64,000 bases of DNA, taken from NCBI RefSeq assembly GCF_937001465.1, contig NC_064561.1, positions 53,948,698-54,012,697 on the forward strand. Reading direction: 5' to 3'. Below the pieces are notes generated by a model. That model worked only from the letters and a program-made list of their open reading frames with translations, had not been told where the DNA came from and did not search any database. Both the position numbers and the translations under genes were made by a program. Position 1 is the stretch's first letter, and every line of letters starts with the position of its first letter. Source of the stretch: Orcinus orca (taxonomy: Eukaryota > Chordata > Mammalia > Artiodactyla > Delphinidae). Shown in pieces: positions 36,160 to 48,905 of this stretch.

Positions 36160-36370
36160 AATGGAAAGAATGCTGGGTGTAGAGGCAGAAGGTCCACATG
36201 TAAGTCCAACCTGACTTTTTGTCCTTGGACAACCTGCTTGAAATCTCTGATCCTCTTTTTCCTAATCAGGGGACAATGTTTTTTCGAATCATCTCATAGG
36301 ACTGCACTTAAGGATGATGTGAAATCATTTCTGCAAGCAATGCTGAAGTGTTTGCAAAGGTAAAATATTA
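36160..36370 (-). mobile_element. MIR SINE, minus strand
   Basis: 'tgtccttggacaacctgctt' followed by 'ctctgatcctctttttccta' and 'gatgatgtgaaatcatttct' match reversed MIR. Diverged. Confidence 0.6.
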
Positions 36371-36374
36371 CCAC

Positions 36375-36674
36375 CAAACACACAGGATGGTTTATTTATT
36401 CATTTCAAGGATAGAATAATATGGCTTCAAATATTCTCTTAAAATAAAAACAGGTATGATGAATGTTTGAAATACCTATATCTTGAAAGAACTCAGAGGA
36501 AATTACAGAAGGCCTGATGAAACTATTAAATATCTAGCAGTGAATTGGGTGTGTGTGTTTAACACCTTTATCCCTGAGATGAATCAAGTGTATGAATTTA
36601 ATATATTTTATATGACCTTTATAACACTTCACCTCCAAGAGCTTAGCAACTCTGCTTTTTAAAAATTAGACTAG

Positions 36675-36708
<34 letters not shown>

Positions 36709-37025
36709 TATATATACTATAGATATATATAAATACATACATATATATGGAAAGGAAGGTAGGACCCTATGGAAATTTCCAGAAAGTTCAAGTTTGAAGA
36801 CACAGAGAAAATGACACCACTCCTGAATGACTCATCCCAATCACTGTACACATTCACGCACTTGATAATTACAAAACTCTGCATTTTCTCATATATGATT
36901 TGAGATTGGGGTTGTCAAAGAATCGTTGGAGGGAGGGTACTAGAAGAAGTAAAGGACTGAGCTAAAGAGTTAGAATGTAAGACGCTTGACATTCAGATCA
37001 CGGATGTGGTGCAGTTGTTGCAGAG
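36375..37025. other. Non-coding AT-rich DNA with a TA/CA microsatellite
   Basis: No gene seen. The simple repeat is listed separately. Confidence 0.5.
36675..36748 (+). repeat. (TA)n-(CA)n-(TA)n compound microsatellite
   Basis: A TA run at 36675-36695 is followed by CA units, more TATA and an imperfect ATAC/ATAT tail. The TA blocks are self-complementary and could extrude a cruciform. Confidence 0.92.
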
Positions 37026-37029
37026 GACA

Positions 37030-37228
37030 AGATGTAGCACTGTGGTTCCCAAAGTGTGGCCCTCAGGTCAGGAGCAGCAGGATCACTCTGAACTTGTTAG
37101 AAATGAAAATTCTCCAGCCCCACCCCAGACTTACTGAGTCATAACTCTAGGGTGGGGGACCCAGGACTCTATTTTAAAAAGTCCCCAAGGTGATTGTGAT
37201 GGACACCAAAATTTGAGAATCATAAGCC
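37030..37228 (+). mobile_element. MER5A-like hAT-Charlie DNA transposon relic
   Basis: 'tggttcccaaagtgtggccc', 'gaacttgttagaaatgaaaa', 'ccagccccaccccagactta' and the terminal 'aaatttgagaatcat' give nearly the whole element in order. Non-autonomous, with no coding capacity. Confidence 0.85.
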
Positions 37229-37367
37229 TAGGGCATGGCTAGGGTAGTAGTGAGATAAAGTAGGATGGAGAACAAGATTCACTGAAGGAGGAGAATTCAA
37301 GGAATTGACTGGGATAATGAGGAAATTATCTACAATGGAGACTGTAATCATTAAGAATTATGACCAG

Positions 37368-37581
37368 GGCTTCCCTGGTGGCGCAGTGGTTAAGTCCGCC
37401 TGCCAATGCAGGGGACACGGGTTTGCGCCCCGGTCCAGGAAGATCCCACATGCCGCGGAGCGGCCGGGCCCGAGAGCCATGGCCGCTAAGCCTGCGCGTC
37501 CGGAGCCTGTGCTCCGCAACGGGAGAGGCCACAACAGTGACAGGCCCACATACCGAAAAAAAAAAAAAAAAAAAGAAGAAG
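37368..37581 (+). mobile_element. Cetacean-type tRNA-derived SINE with target-site duplications
   Basis: Head 'ggcttccctggtggcgcagtg', then the B-box-like 'gggtttgcgcc', the body and an A-tail with GAA units. The perfect 15-bp duplication 'aagaattatgaccag' lies at 37353-37367 and 37582-37596. A few bases are missing after the A box ('ggttaagtccgcc' instead of 'ggttgagagtccgcc'). Confidence 0.97.
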
Positions 37582-37739
37582 AAGAATTATGACCAGAGTA
37601 GTATTGAAGAAAGAGAGCAAACACAGGAGTAAAAATCTTTAAGAACATTGAGGCCATGGCCTGGGAGTTAGTGGATGACCATGACAAGGGAGAGTAGCTG
37701 GTAATATAGTTGGATGTTTCAAATTTCAAATCAAATAGC

Positions 37740-38060
37740 ACATGGAAAGGCACTGTGGCAGGAAGGAGCAAGAGACTGAAAAAAACAAAGGTCAGCATGA
37801 CCAGTGAGGGGTGGCTGGTGGTGTGAGATAAGGTGGAGAGGTAGGAAAAGGATATGAGGTCTTACCCTAAGACCTAATGAGAATAGCAGAATAATTTTAA
37901 GGCAGCCCAAAGTACCAGAATCAGACTTGCCTTTTTTAAGAGGTTCTTCAGGTAACCATGCGGAGACAAAGACTAATGGTCAGGCTGTAAAGTTGTTTAG
38001 GAATGTTAAGAGTCTGGTTGACTAGAGATAGGGTGAAATATGTAGAGATGTCAAGGATAA
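37740..38060 (-). mobile_element. L2 fragment, minus strand, diverged
   Basis: 'gtgtgagataaggtggagag' and 'aatcagacttgccttttttaa' suit reversed L2 coding sequence. Assignment is by order of weak matches. Confidence 0.45.
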
Positions 38061-38217
38061 TTCTGGGTTTCTGGTTGGCACAACTGGTACGATTTTATCA
38101 AGATAAGGAAGTAGGGAGTAACATCAGTAAGCTAGGGAAAAACTCTAAGGCTTCTGATAAAAATTATCTTATTATATAACCTTATAACACGGAGTACGAT
38201 GAGTGCTATAATTCCAC

Positions 38218-38380
38218 GAGAGCTACCTTATGTTAATGGTAAACTGTGAAGCCAAAAGGCTGAGGTTCAAATCCCAGCTCTAGCACTCTGTAGCTGGCAA
38301 CTCGTGAGCAAGTTGTTAACCATCTCATCTTTCAAATGAAAATAATAAGGCTTACTTCATAACTGACAATAAAAGGTTCC
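38218..38380 (-). mobile_element. MIR SINE, minus strand
   Basis: 'ttcaaatcccagctctagca' and 'gcaagttgttaaccatctca' are typical reversed MIR core. Confidence 0.72.
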
Positions 38381-38689
38381 TACTCCCCAAGGAAAAGACC
38401 GAATGTTCTGCAGCCCCCATCAGAGGGAACTGGTTTAAAGCTCATACAAATAGATCTATGGCAGTTTTGCACTAGTACACAAGCTTCTAAAAAGCCAGTT
38501 AATCAGTCAGAGTCCCTCCATCTGAAAGTCAGTCAGTCAATTCCAGTAACCACACTTCCACAGGTAAAGGGCAGCTAAATTCCTAAACCCTTTGCTTCCA
38601 AAAGGCGGGCAATCCCAGAATTCCATTTACCATACCGCTTTCTGATTCCATCCTGCTGCCTCCCCCTCAAGAAGAAACCACTATCATCC

Positions 38690-39420
38690 ACATCTTGAAC
38701 TTTGTTTACATTTCTTTCCTTTAAAAAAATAAAAATAACTTTAGTGTTGTTTGTTTTGAAGAAAACGCAAACATGTTCTTAAAAATAAGCTAATTTTATT
38801 CAATATTTTCATATTCATTTCTACGTTAGTATACAATATGTATATTCATAACTCACTCATTTCCTCTGCCGTATAATCCATTGCATAAATATTCTACAAC
38901 TTATTTACTCAACTCTCCTATTGACGGACATTTTGCTTATTCCCATTTTCTTGCTGTTATAAACAATGCTTTTATGAATATTCTGGTATGTGTCAACTGC
39001 GACACGTGCAAAATATCTGTATACACATACGCACATACACACACACACACACACACACATGAATGGAAGTGCTGAGTCATAATATAAGCCAATGTTTAAC
39101 GTCACAAGAAAATGCAGCAACATAATCCTAAATGATGGCATTCCCCAAATCAATGTATCACAATTCTCTCCAACACTTCATGTTTTTCAGACTTCTTAAT
39201 CTGTTCTAATCTAGCAAATATAAATGAGATCTAAGTGATGTTTCACTTTGCATTTCCCCAGTTACTAATGAGGTCATGCAACTCTTCATATGCGTACTGG
39301 TTATACGTTCTTTTCTTTTTGGGGTAACTCCTGTTGAAGCCCTTTTGCCCATTTTTCCATTAGGTTGTTTATCTTTTTCTTCTTTCATTGTAGCTTTTAT
39401 ATATTCTAGTCACAACTTTT
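38690..39420 (-). mobile_element. Old L1 fragment, minus strand
   Basis: In reverse it carries the L1 ORF2 C-terminal region. The plus strand shows 'atgcttttatgaatattctg' and 'gtgctgagtcataatata', followed by 'catttccccagttactaatg' and 'tgcccatttttccattaggt'. A minus-strand frame at 39388-39206 retains KEEKDKQPNGKMGKR-like decay. The (CA)n at 39037-39059 sits inside. Confidence 0.75.
39037..39059 (+). repeat. (CA)n microsatellite
   Basis: An uninterrupted AC run of about 23 bases, with degenerate ATAC/GCAC units just upstream. Confidence 0.95.
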
Positions 39421-40380
39421 TCAATATTTACATGTTTTTCAAAAAAAAATTTTGGTTCATGGCTTATCTCTATATATCTTTTGAAGAACAAAATATAAAC
39501 AAAGGATCTGTAAAGTCAATGATTTCCTTTGAAATGTCTCATTAAAATTGACAAGCTTCTAATTAGATTGATGATATGCACGCTTGTATTTTAAATAATT
39601 TCCTTTTATTCCTTTAAAGAGACATACCAAATTTATTTTTTATTCTATATGTGATCATTCCAATATGTGAAAATCTCAGGGGTTTCGGTCTGTTTTCTGT
39701 TTTGTTTTCCCTCTTATTTCTCTGACTGAAAATGGTTGGTTTTCTTGTGTATTTTTACCATCTTTGACTGTGGGATCATTTTTTTTTTTAATCTTCCCTG
39801 TGGGATTCCTGTAGTCCCAAATAGGGTATACTTTTCTCCAAAGAGGAACGGTGGATGCTCTCACTGGAAGACAAGGGAGGCTACCAACCTAGGACCACTT
39901 GGTCCCCTTCCTTCCAGGTCCTAATATTATGCGGGAGCCAGGTTCGGCTTCCTTACCTTCTAGTTTACAACTGGCTTACTCAAGGCTGATCCTCAGAAAT
40001 ACAGCGGTATGAGTATCACACACACAATAATTTTGGTCTTTCTTACTTGCTCCTTGCTCAGTACTTCTCACTTGGGTTTCAGTTCAACGTTTATTGTTTT
40101 CTTTGGGGACAGTGGTTGGGTACATGGAGGGCTGGAGATTTCCCTTACTTGCACTGAAACCTAGGTTTATCCATGATCTAGGGGCTTTGTAGCCTTGAAG
40201 TAGCCCACATCAAGTGACAGTATAAAATAATCATTTTTAATTTATTGTTGTTAGAGTTCACTGTATGTAATCATTGCCATATAAAACTGCCCACTTTCCT
40301 ATTTTACAGTGGTTCTCTGAAGACATGTTGGAAATGTCACCCAATTATATTGCTCCTAGCTGATTACTTCCTTCTCTGAA
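39421..40380. other. Non-coding DNA, no gene seen
   Basis: Unassigned, AT-rich at 39421-39790. Confidence 0.5.
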
Positions 40381-40384
40381 ACCT

Positions 40385-40590
40385 AGTGGATTCACTGTCT
40401 ATAGCATCCAGTTTCTTAATTATGTGCAATAGTTTACCACTCTCAATCTGCTCTGGGTAAATACATGCTGTTTCTAGGTTTTCCGAGGACAGAAAGCATT
40501 GTCTTTACTTGTCTTTTATTCTCCCAAGACCCCAAGTACAAAAGGTCCTCGACCAAAAAATAATTGTTGGTAATTTCCTTGTGTAAAAAT
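40385..40590 (+). mobile_element. L2 3' end
   Basis: 'gaaagcattgtctttacttg', 'ttctcccaagaccccaagta' and 'gtcctcgaccaaaaaataat' follow the L2 3' terminal order. It resembles the copy at 42305-42430. Confidence 0.55.
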
Positions 40591-40867
40591 TTTCATACAA
40601 TTGAATTAAAAATAGAATTCTTGACAACAAAACCCAAAAGAGATACAATTATAGACCTACTCTTTCCCAAACTAATTCATCCGTTTATCACAAGTAAAAT
40701 CAATGATGAGAAATAATAAATACTCAATACCCTTCCTAAAACTACAATTTAAGCTGCTTTTGCAAAAAAGGAAAGAAGAGGTAGGAAGAGAAATGCTATC
40801 ATCACTGCCTTGAAGGAAGATGAAACACTTCTTTTTGCATACAATAAACTGCATTTGTTTCTGTATG

Positions 40868-40870
<3 letters not shown>

Positions 40871-40938
<68 letters not shown>
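40871..40938 (+). repeat. (CT)20(CA)14 compound microsatellite
   Basis: Forty bases of CT (40871-40910) are directly followed by twenty-eight of CA (40911-40938). Overlapping frames on both strands are repeat artefacts. Confidence 0.98.
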
Positions 40939-40939
<1 letters not shown>

Positions 40940-40941
<2 letters not shown>

Positions 40942-42115
40942 TCTTAAACAAGAGAGGGGAACCAGAAGTATATTTCCTCCTCCAGATTTCAAAACCAAAA
41001 CAGACCTAACGATACAAGCACGACCCCTTGGTGAATAAAATTATAGAGTCTAGCTACTCAGGACCAATTTGTAATCAGAGCATCAAGCCATACTGTACAA
41101 AAATGTCAATTCTGGCGCAGCCTTGATGAGCTAAGACTGAACACACGGGCCAGTTTATCATATTGTCCTGACTGTTCTCTTTTAAAGCTGGCAGGCCCAA
41201 TTTGAGTACAAAAAGGATTTCAGTTTGAGTGATCTTGCATCTGAAAAAGAACCCACCCAGACTGACAATGTTTTTGTTCCTATTTTTTTTCTTAAGAGAA
41301 ATAAATGCACAGAAAACATCCAATATAAATATTTTCTCAAAATCAAATGGTTCTGTAAAACACTCTTCACTATGCTGTATACAAACAAAAAGCTAGGAGT
41401 TAAGAGATACTTTTGTTGTTAAAAATATGTGTAGTTCAAGACAATGTATTAATATATTTCAAGCATTTTGATACAGTCTCCCTTTATTTCTTTTAGCTAG
41501 TGGGGGTAACACTGAGACAATCACACCAAAAGCTTCATTAAGGTAGGATGGGGAGGGCAGAATTGGCTGCTACTAATTCTCTGTGCTGTTTAATTTCATT
41601 CTACTTCCATCCAAACAACTGATTTTAAAAAGAAAAAACCTATAACTTTGAGTACAGAGTAAAATTTCCTCCCCACTTTGGCTGGTATGGAATTTCCCAG
41701 CTGATAACTTAAAACTTGCTTCTTTCAGAAATTTCACTGCCTTCCCTGCCTACCAATCAGGATGGAGCTGCCTGTCTCTTCCATTATTTCTCACCATCCA
41801 AATTAGTGAGTTCACTTTCTAATTTGTTCATTTATTCAAGTGGATGTTCCTTCATTGAACACTTGTTTCCTGGGTATACTTTCATGCTCCCTTCAAATTC
41901 ACTAGGACAACAGGCGGGAGAGTTTCACTGAAAAATCCTGGACTCTGTAAAGTAAAATCTATTTTCTCATACTCTGGAAATAGTCATATAGCCTTCTTTA
42001 AAACTTCTGCAGAAACCTCGCTGAGGCAGATTAGGTGGAATTTTGTTGTTGTTGTTGTTAACACGCCTATACATTGGCCTTAAACCAGCTTTTTCCTAGG
42101 AATCAACATGTGCTA
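40940..42115. other. Non-coding DNA, no gene seen
   Basis: Unassigned. A TTG run lies at 42043-42058. Two frames of 60-80 codons have no recognisable features. Confidence 0.5.
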
Positions 42116-42119
42116 CTGT

Positions 42120-42430
42120 ATTCCTCTACTTCAAGCACTACTAGCTTCCTTGCTGGTTCTCGACGGTGAAACACACAGTCCCACCTCAAGCCCTTTGTAC
42201 GTGTTCTCCCTTCTGCATGGAATGATCTTGTAGCAGATACCTCCGAGACAGCATGTGGCTGAAGTCTCAATAACACACAAGTGTTTGGGGTGAATAAATG
42301 CTGTTTGGGGTAAATAAATGCTGCCTCCAGATTCAGGAACAGGAAGTATTGTCTTTATTTGCCCCTTCTTTTCCCAGGATCAGATAAAAAGACAAAAGAT
42401 CCTCAGCAAATACCTGTTGGTAGCTCATTG
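42120..42430 (+). mobile_element. L2 3' fragment with 20-bp tandem duplication
   Basis: 'gtgttctcccttctgcatgg' and 'ggaagtattgtctttatttg' are L2 landmarks. The unit 'tgtttggggtgaataaatgc' is repeated with one change at 42282-42301 and 42302-42321. Confidence 0.58.
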
Positions 42431-43285
42431 TATGGAAAAGTCCCATATGTCCTTCCTTTTCCTCCCCCTCCCCCCCACACACAGAGGCAGGTTGGCTCCG
42501 GAGTTTAGATTGTTAATCATTACACTTTACCACAGCGAAGTAAATCCCAGCACATCCATACGATGGCACATTATGCAGCTCAGAAAAACAGAGAGGCAGC
42601 TCAATATAAACTTATGTTAACTACCCCTAAGATGCGCCATTTAAATTAAAAAAAAAAAAGGTAGAGCATATCTGTCATTTGTGTGAAAGAAACAAAAACA
42701 GGCGATCTGTCCCCGTATATGGCAGGGAAAAAGCAGAAGACTCAGACAACACAGCTGTACTAAGAAAGGGGGGACTGGGGACCGGGATCAGGGATGGAAG
42801 AATTTTTGGTTTTGTTTTGCTTTTACCCAATTTGCGCTGCTTAGATTTTTACCATTCATAAGCAGTGATAAATAAATTAAAATTTACCATTTTTAAAAAT
42901 TCTGCCCTCCCCCCCAACGCCGTCCCAATAGTTATCAGAGTTTCCAGAAAGGGTTCTTTCTATACCAAGTATGGAAAAACTAGACTGTCACTGGTGCTTG
43001 AATTAATGCCTTTAAACATAAGAGTAATGCCCCCTGGACTGTGAAAGGGGAAGTGGTCCAGAGAGAAACAGGTATAGGAATAAAGGACACCCAGGTTGGC
43101 ATCAGTGCTTCTTCCATCCTCCAGGATCTTATCCCCAGGCATTTGATCAAAAAAAGTCTGTAGAGCCCCACAGAGGAGTCACAGGGCCCTTACCACTGTT
43201 CCTGTCCCTCCACAGAGCCTCTCAACCACAGGCACCCTCCAGCAAACCTATACATTACAAATCAACTCTGGCACTCAAATCTTAC

Positions 43286-43318
<33 letters not shown>

Positions 43319-44015
43319 CTACATGAAGGGAGTGGAAGTCAAGGCCAAGTAAAAGGCAGAGATGATGAGCAACCAATGGCAACAATCTGCTGTCAGACTG
43401 AATCTAATAATGGCCCAGAGTCCACAATCAAAGATGCGTTTGCTCATAGGTGTGGAGCCTGGGTCTAAGGCTGGTTCAGCTACTAGCTGCCATGGGATCA
43501 TGGACAAAGGAAAACTTTGGCTTCACTCCCCACAAGCTTCACTCTATGCATCTCTAAAAGTCCATAGGAGCAGATTCAGTCGGTGCTTTTCAGATTGTGT
43601 GTTTCACTCCGTTAGAGTCATGAAACAAAAGTTGTGGGTCATACCATAATTTTTATAAATGAACTAGAGAATGGAAAGATATTACCCAAAGTAAAAAGGG
43701 GTAAATATTATTTTTTGAAACTTCTGTTTTAATTATATGTGTGACTAAGTTGTGGATACGTGGACGTGTATACGGTGGGTAACAGAATACAGCAGAACAG
43801 GAAATGTCAGTAAATAGCCTACAGCAAGAGTAAAAATTACTTTTTTAAAACTTTTGTGTCAGTTGTGTGTGTGGATATGTACTAGGTAAGGATGTAAAAT
43901 ATGTTCTTTAATGTACATTATAGTCATTTGAAAGCTGCAGGACAAGATATTCCCTAAGCATCTTTCAAGCTCAGAGTTTTATAAGTCAATTGGAGACAGT
44001 ATTACCTACCAAAGT
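42431..44015. other. Non-coding DNA, no gene seen
   Basis: Includes a C-rich run near 42464-42475, a poly-A run (43287-43316), weak MIR similarity at 43440-43560 and a degenerate local duplication (43701-43743 and 43830-43873). Confidence 0.5.
43287..43316 (+). repeat. Poly-A run, 30 bases
   Basis: Thirty uninterrupted A bases. No SINE or L1 body is recognisable directly upstream, so the source is unclear. Confidence 0.97.
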
Positions 44016-44019
44016 TTGA

Positions 44020-44460
44020 AAATAAGGAAAGTCTGAATTTAAAGCCCTGTTCTGCTAGTTACAGCAGCAGGGATTTGGTTCAAGTTAGCTTTCCAAGACT
44101 CTATTTCCTTCCCTTTCTCTAAAGATCCTACTTGGAGACTTGGATGTCTGGGAACAGGGAAAAGGAAGGAGATTTTCCCTTTCCTCCTGCCCTTTTGCAT
44201 TGCTTCTCATTATTTTTTCTAGCTCAGGATATTACGTTTTTTGTGTGTTTTTTTTTTTTTTTACTATTCTGGGTTTATCCCACCCCCACTTTTCAACATA
44301 TTTGTCATCTCTATGGTAATATCATAATTCCCCTACCCATAACTATAACATTAGGTTACTGGGCGTACAAGAGGAGAAAATACATGTGAGAACTTAGAAC
44401 CATGTTGGCACATAGTAGGTCCTCAATAAAGGCAAACATTAACAGTAGCAGGAGAAGTAG
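44020..44460 (-). mobile_element. MIR SINE, minus strand, expanded
   Basis: 'ttccaagactctatttcctt' near 44092 and 'catgttggcacatagtaggtc' near 44401 are MIR landmarks in reverse order. They lie about 300 bp apart, more than a normal MIR, so either two copies or an insertion is present. A poly-T stretch at 44245-44262 lies between them. Confidence 0.55.
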
Positions 44461-44464
44461 TAGT

Positions 44465-45640
44465 AGGTGGTGTCCCGATACTGCTGGTAGTCCTGGTAGT
44501 ATTTACCCTTAATGCTTGTCAAAATGCCTCCATCAAATGAGAATTATAGGGTGAGATGTTAGGTCTAGAGAGCTAAAGTAGCTAATTGATATCTTACACA
44601 GGAAGTTTTGCATTTTAATAGAGGACCATAGAAAACCCAAATTATTTCAAGTCCCAAGGAATTACCCTTTAGTGGAGGAACTTCAGGCACCCAGACAAGC
44701 TAGAGAAGGGAGCAATTCATTCTGCTGGTAAAGGTACAAAGAGAGGTGCCTCTCCCTCGCACCCAGCCGTTGGACACCAAACCAAAAATAGCACCAATAA
44801 TCTCAGACCGATGATGGTTGAGAGGCAAAGAGAATTCTTAACTGTGCCTTCTCTCCTTGAATAATCACAGTCTTGTTACTTTGGGTTGATCTGGCAAGCC
44901 TTTCGGGAGGCAGGGAAGGCGCTGTGTTGAGACATTTCTACTGCTTTGTCGGCACTGATTATAATGTTTCCAAAGGATCATCCACAATATATCGCACCAA
45001 TGATCTGTGTCTTACTGTGTCCACAATATTGATACCATGTGATAAAGATCTGTGTGTTGACGATATCAGAGTACACTGCACACATTTCTGTGTTTGAAGA
45101 TGTATCTAAGCTGGTCTATTTAGTCAGATTCCAAGGCACCCCAGAGGTAGACAGAAGGGTCCCAAGGTGACTGCTTCCCATCTAAAAAAAAGCATTAAAA
45201 AGGAAAGGGAGCTTGAGCTGAACCTCAGTTTTGCCAACAAACCTGTGCCAGGGGCTTGGCAATGAACTTCCATACATCCCTATGTCTCCTTGAAATACCA
45301 CACTCAAGAACATCAAAGAAAGATTTCTGTCAAGTCATGTTTCCTTATTTGGAAAGTAGACTGGGAATCCCAGAAACCCGTAAGACCTTGCCAACAACGT
45401 AGGACCCGCCAAGATGCTCTCTCACAAACTTCTCTGACACTTTGGGTTTCCCCTAGTAGCAAATCATTTAGTCCTGCTTCCCTCCTTCTCAGCACAGCTT
45501 TATCTTGGAATTGTGCAGAGTCCAGGCTACATACATGCACAGGGCTTGCAAGCATGCCTTCAAAGCAAAAAAGTAGCTCACCACTGATGTGTTCATCACT
45601 CTCAGCTGTGCACTGAGAATCCTGGGCAAGCAGCCAGAAA
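44465..45640. other. Non-coding DNA, no gene seen
   Basis: Unassigned. A 74-codon frame at 44873-45097 has no recognised family. Confidence 0.5.
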
Positions 45641-45644
45641 CCTC

Positions 45645-45783
45645 TGGCTCTCACACTGGCTCTGGCACTCACTTGCTGGGTGACCTTGGGCAAGTCTCTT
45701 TCCTTCTCTGAGTCTCAATTTTCTCACCTCTTGTACAAGCTGGTAGAACTAGATTATCTCTAACCTTGGTTCTAACTCCAGGA
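45645..45783 (-). mobile_element. MIR SINE, minus strand
   Basis: 'tgggtgaccttgggcaagtc' followed by 'tctctgagtctcaattttct' is a well preserved reversed MIR core. A young SINE inserted at its end. Confidence 0.85.
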
Positions 45784-45797
45784 GCCTATTAATTTTT

Positions 45798-46017
45798 TTT
45801 TTTTTTTTTTGGTACGCGGGCCTCTCACTGTTGTGGCCTCTCACTGTTGTGGCCTCTCCCGTTGCGGAGCAACAGGCTCCGGACGCGCAGGCTCAGCGGC
45901 CTTGGCTCAGGGGCGCAGCCGCTCCGCGGCACGTGGGATCTTCCCGGGCCGGGGCACGAACCTGTGTCCCCTGCATCGGCAGGCGGACTCTCAACCACTG
46001 CGCCACCAGGGAAGCCC
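45798..46017 (-). mobile_element. Cetacean-type SINE, minus strand, with 17-bp internal duplication
   Basis: Poly-T start, then 'ggtacgcgggcctctcactg', ending 'cgccaccagggaagccc'. This is the reverse of the plus-strand copies. The duplication 'gcctattaattttt' at 45784-45797 and 46018-46031 is perfect. The 17-bp unit 'cctctcactgttgtggc' occurs twice in tandem, which the other copies do not show. Confidence 0.96.
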
Positions 46018-46034
46018 GCCTATTAATTTTTAAA

Positions 46035-46390
46035 CCTTTTGGGCTGAGGAACAAAAGTGCCTTTCTGAGCAACTAATTAAATGTACAGATAAAATCACAT
46101 TAACTTATAAATCAGAATGTCCCTTCTAATTACATCTTAAGCAACATCACGATGGAATTTGCCTAAAGCTACCAACATAGTTAGTCAACAACTACTGATA
46201 CCATTACATCCGTCTTCCATCTAAAGAACTAAAGCCTCTGGGGACACATTATACAGCAAAGTTTTCAATTCCAATGTTTGGATGTTCTCCTTTTAGAGTT
46301 TGAGAACAATGAACACTTTTTCTCAAACCCTTAGAATTAGCTCAAAGCTTCAACTGGTCATTTAAAAGAATTTTGTAAGTTTTCTATAGG
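46035..46390. other. Non-coding DNA, no gene seen
   Basis: Unassigned. Confidence 0.5.
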
Positions 46391-46394
46391 TCAC

Positions 46395-46700
46395 ATACTG
46401 TCCTGGGCACTGTGGCTATACCTTCAGTTAAGACCAGGTCCATGATCTCAAGAAACTTATATACATACAGACTGAGTAGCAGATATAAAGAAATAAATGG
46501 ATACATATTATAGTGTAAGTGAAGGAACATATCATAAAGACATCTAATTCAGCCCTTGAAGAGTCAAGCAGAATTTTTCCCAAAGAAACAGTATCTATGC
46601 TGAGACTTTAAAAACAGGTAGAAGTTATCCAAGCAAAAGTAGCAGGGGATGGATCCATGAACACTCTTCCCAATTGCTGGAAAAAGCAAAAGCAAGTATC
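46395..46700 (-). mobile_element. L2 fragment, minus strand
   Basis: 'tactgtcctgggcactgtgg' and 'tgatctcaagaaacttatat' give the reversed L2 3' end. 'cttaaaaacaggtagaagtt'-type sequence follows near 46610. Confidence 0.6.
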
Positions 46701-46899
46701 TGGAGATGATTTAACCACCTAAAAATTATCCCCCCAAATTCAAAAGATCCCCACCTACAATAGTTCTATTTGACACTCTCCTAATGGGTTTCATTAAAAT
46801 ACAAACCAGAGTATGTTTCTGTCTTAACATGTAAGGAAGGAACTCCCTTTCTTACTCATATCAATGTAACAGTAAGCGTCAGGAGAATTTTAAAGGGCA

Positions 46900-47270
46900 G
46901 ATCTGAATGGCAAGTCTGAGTCCGTTAGTTAGGATCTGGGTGACCTGGGCAAGCTGCTTAACTTCTGTGATGTCAGTTTTATCCTCGATTTAATGGAGCC
47001 TGAAACATGACATCTGTTTCATAAATACTAGGTAAGAGGTGAGTCCTCACCATGTGCCAGACTTGGGCTTAGCACTTCAGTCACTGACCAAGGTAAGTCC
47101 TGGCAGCATACACAGAAGGGACATCTTGTTATCATCTTCAACGTCCAGGTGAAGAAACGGAGACGTGGGCAAGTTTAATAACCAGACCAAGGTTATAACA
47201 GCTAGCAAAGTGGAAGCAGGCCTTTACCTCTAATTGCCTACATTCAGAGCCCAAGTCTTAACCACTCAGA
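46900..47270. mobile_element. Two MIR fragments in opposite orientation
   Basis: 46905-47005 is minus strand ('gtgacctgggcaagctgctt'). 47035-47270 is plus strand ('caccatgtgccagacttggg', 'ccaggtgaagaaacggagac', 'agcccaagtcttaaccactc'). Confidence 0.75.
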
Positions 47271-47274
47271 GTGT

Positions 47275-48181
<907 letters not shown>

Positions 48182-48299
48182 TGTTAGAAGCGGGAGGGGC
48201 TTGGAGTTCTCCTCTTGAAGCTGTTGGAGAGGGATCCACAGCATCGGATGCCAAAAGCTAGAGAATAACTGGGGCAAATGGTAAGAGGCAGAGGCAGAC

Positions 48300-48460
48300 T
48301 GGAGGAAAGGACTAAAAATACAGATTTCTGGGCTCTCTGCCCAAAGGTTTTGATTCAGTAAGTCTCTAGTGGGGTCCAGGCACTTGTATTTTGATTAAGA
48401 TGCTCATTTGCCCTCGAGGATCAGCCTGATGTGACAACTACTGGTGTAGTGGGGAGAAGG
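48300..48460 (+). mobile_element. MER5A-like DNA transposon fragment
   Basis: 'tttgattcagtaagtctcta' and 'acttgtattttgattaagat' match the middle and right part of MER5A. The left end is missing. Confidence 0.65.
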
Positions 48461-48474
48461 CTAGACTGAGACTC

Positions 48475-48905
48475 AAGATAGCAGGGCCCTGGTCCCAGTT
48501 CAGACACCTACTGGTTGTAGGATCTCTGGCAAGTCACTTTTCAGTTCTTAAGCTGCTTTTCATTATCGTCAATTGATAAAGTGGGGAGAGAGAGTGCTTG
48601 GGAAAGATCTCCATCAGTCTAGAATGGAGTACTGGGACTAGCAACCAGCATGGTATGTAATTAGGACCTTAAACCCTGGAGTCAACCAGACCTGGGTTCA
48701 CATTTCAGCACTGCTGCTTTCCAGGTGCCGAGCCACAGACAACTTCTCTGGGACAAGTCAAGTCGCAGTTTCCTCAACTACAAAACGCGGACGATAGTAA
48801 CAGTGCCTATGGCATAGATCTTTGTGACTGTTGAACAGGCAGTGTACAAAGAACACCCAGGACGGTGCCCTGCCGTGTGCCCAGTACCTGTTGGTTGTGA
48901 ACACC
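48475..48905 (-). mobile_element. Two tandem MIR fragments, minus strand
   Basis: 48475-48610 has 'ctctggcaagtcacttttca'. 48660-48905 has 'cagacctgggttcacatttc', 'cgcagtttcctcaactacaa' and 'aacacccaggacggtgccct'. These are two separate, diverged copies. Confidence 0.7.

Noticed and set aside
40672..41038. Arg-Glu or Ser-Leu repeat proteins on the two strands.
   Set aside because: Translations of the CT/CA microsatellite.
44873..45097. A 74-codon frame as a possible exon.
   Set aside because: No recognised family, no convincing splice sites seen, and ordinary composition for chance frames.
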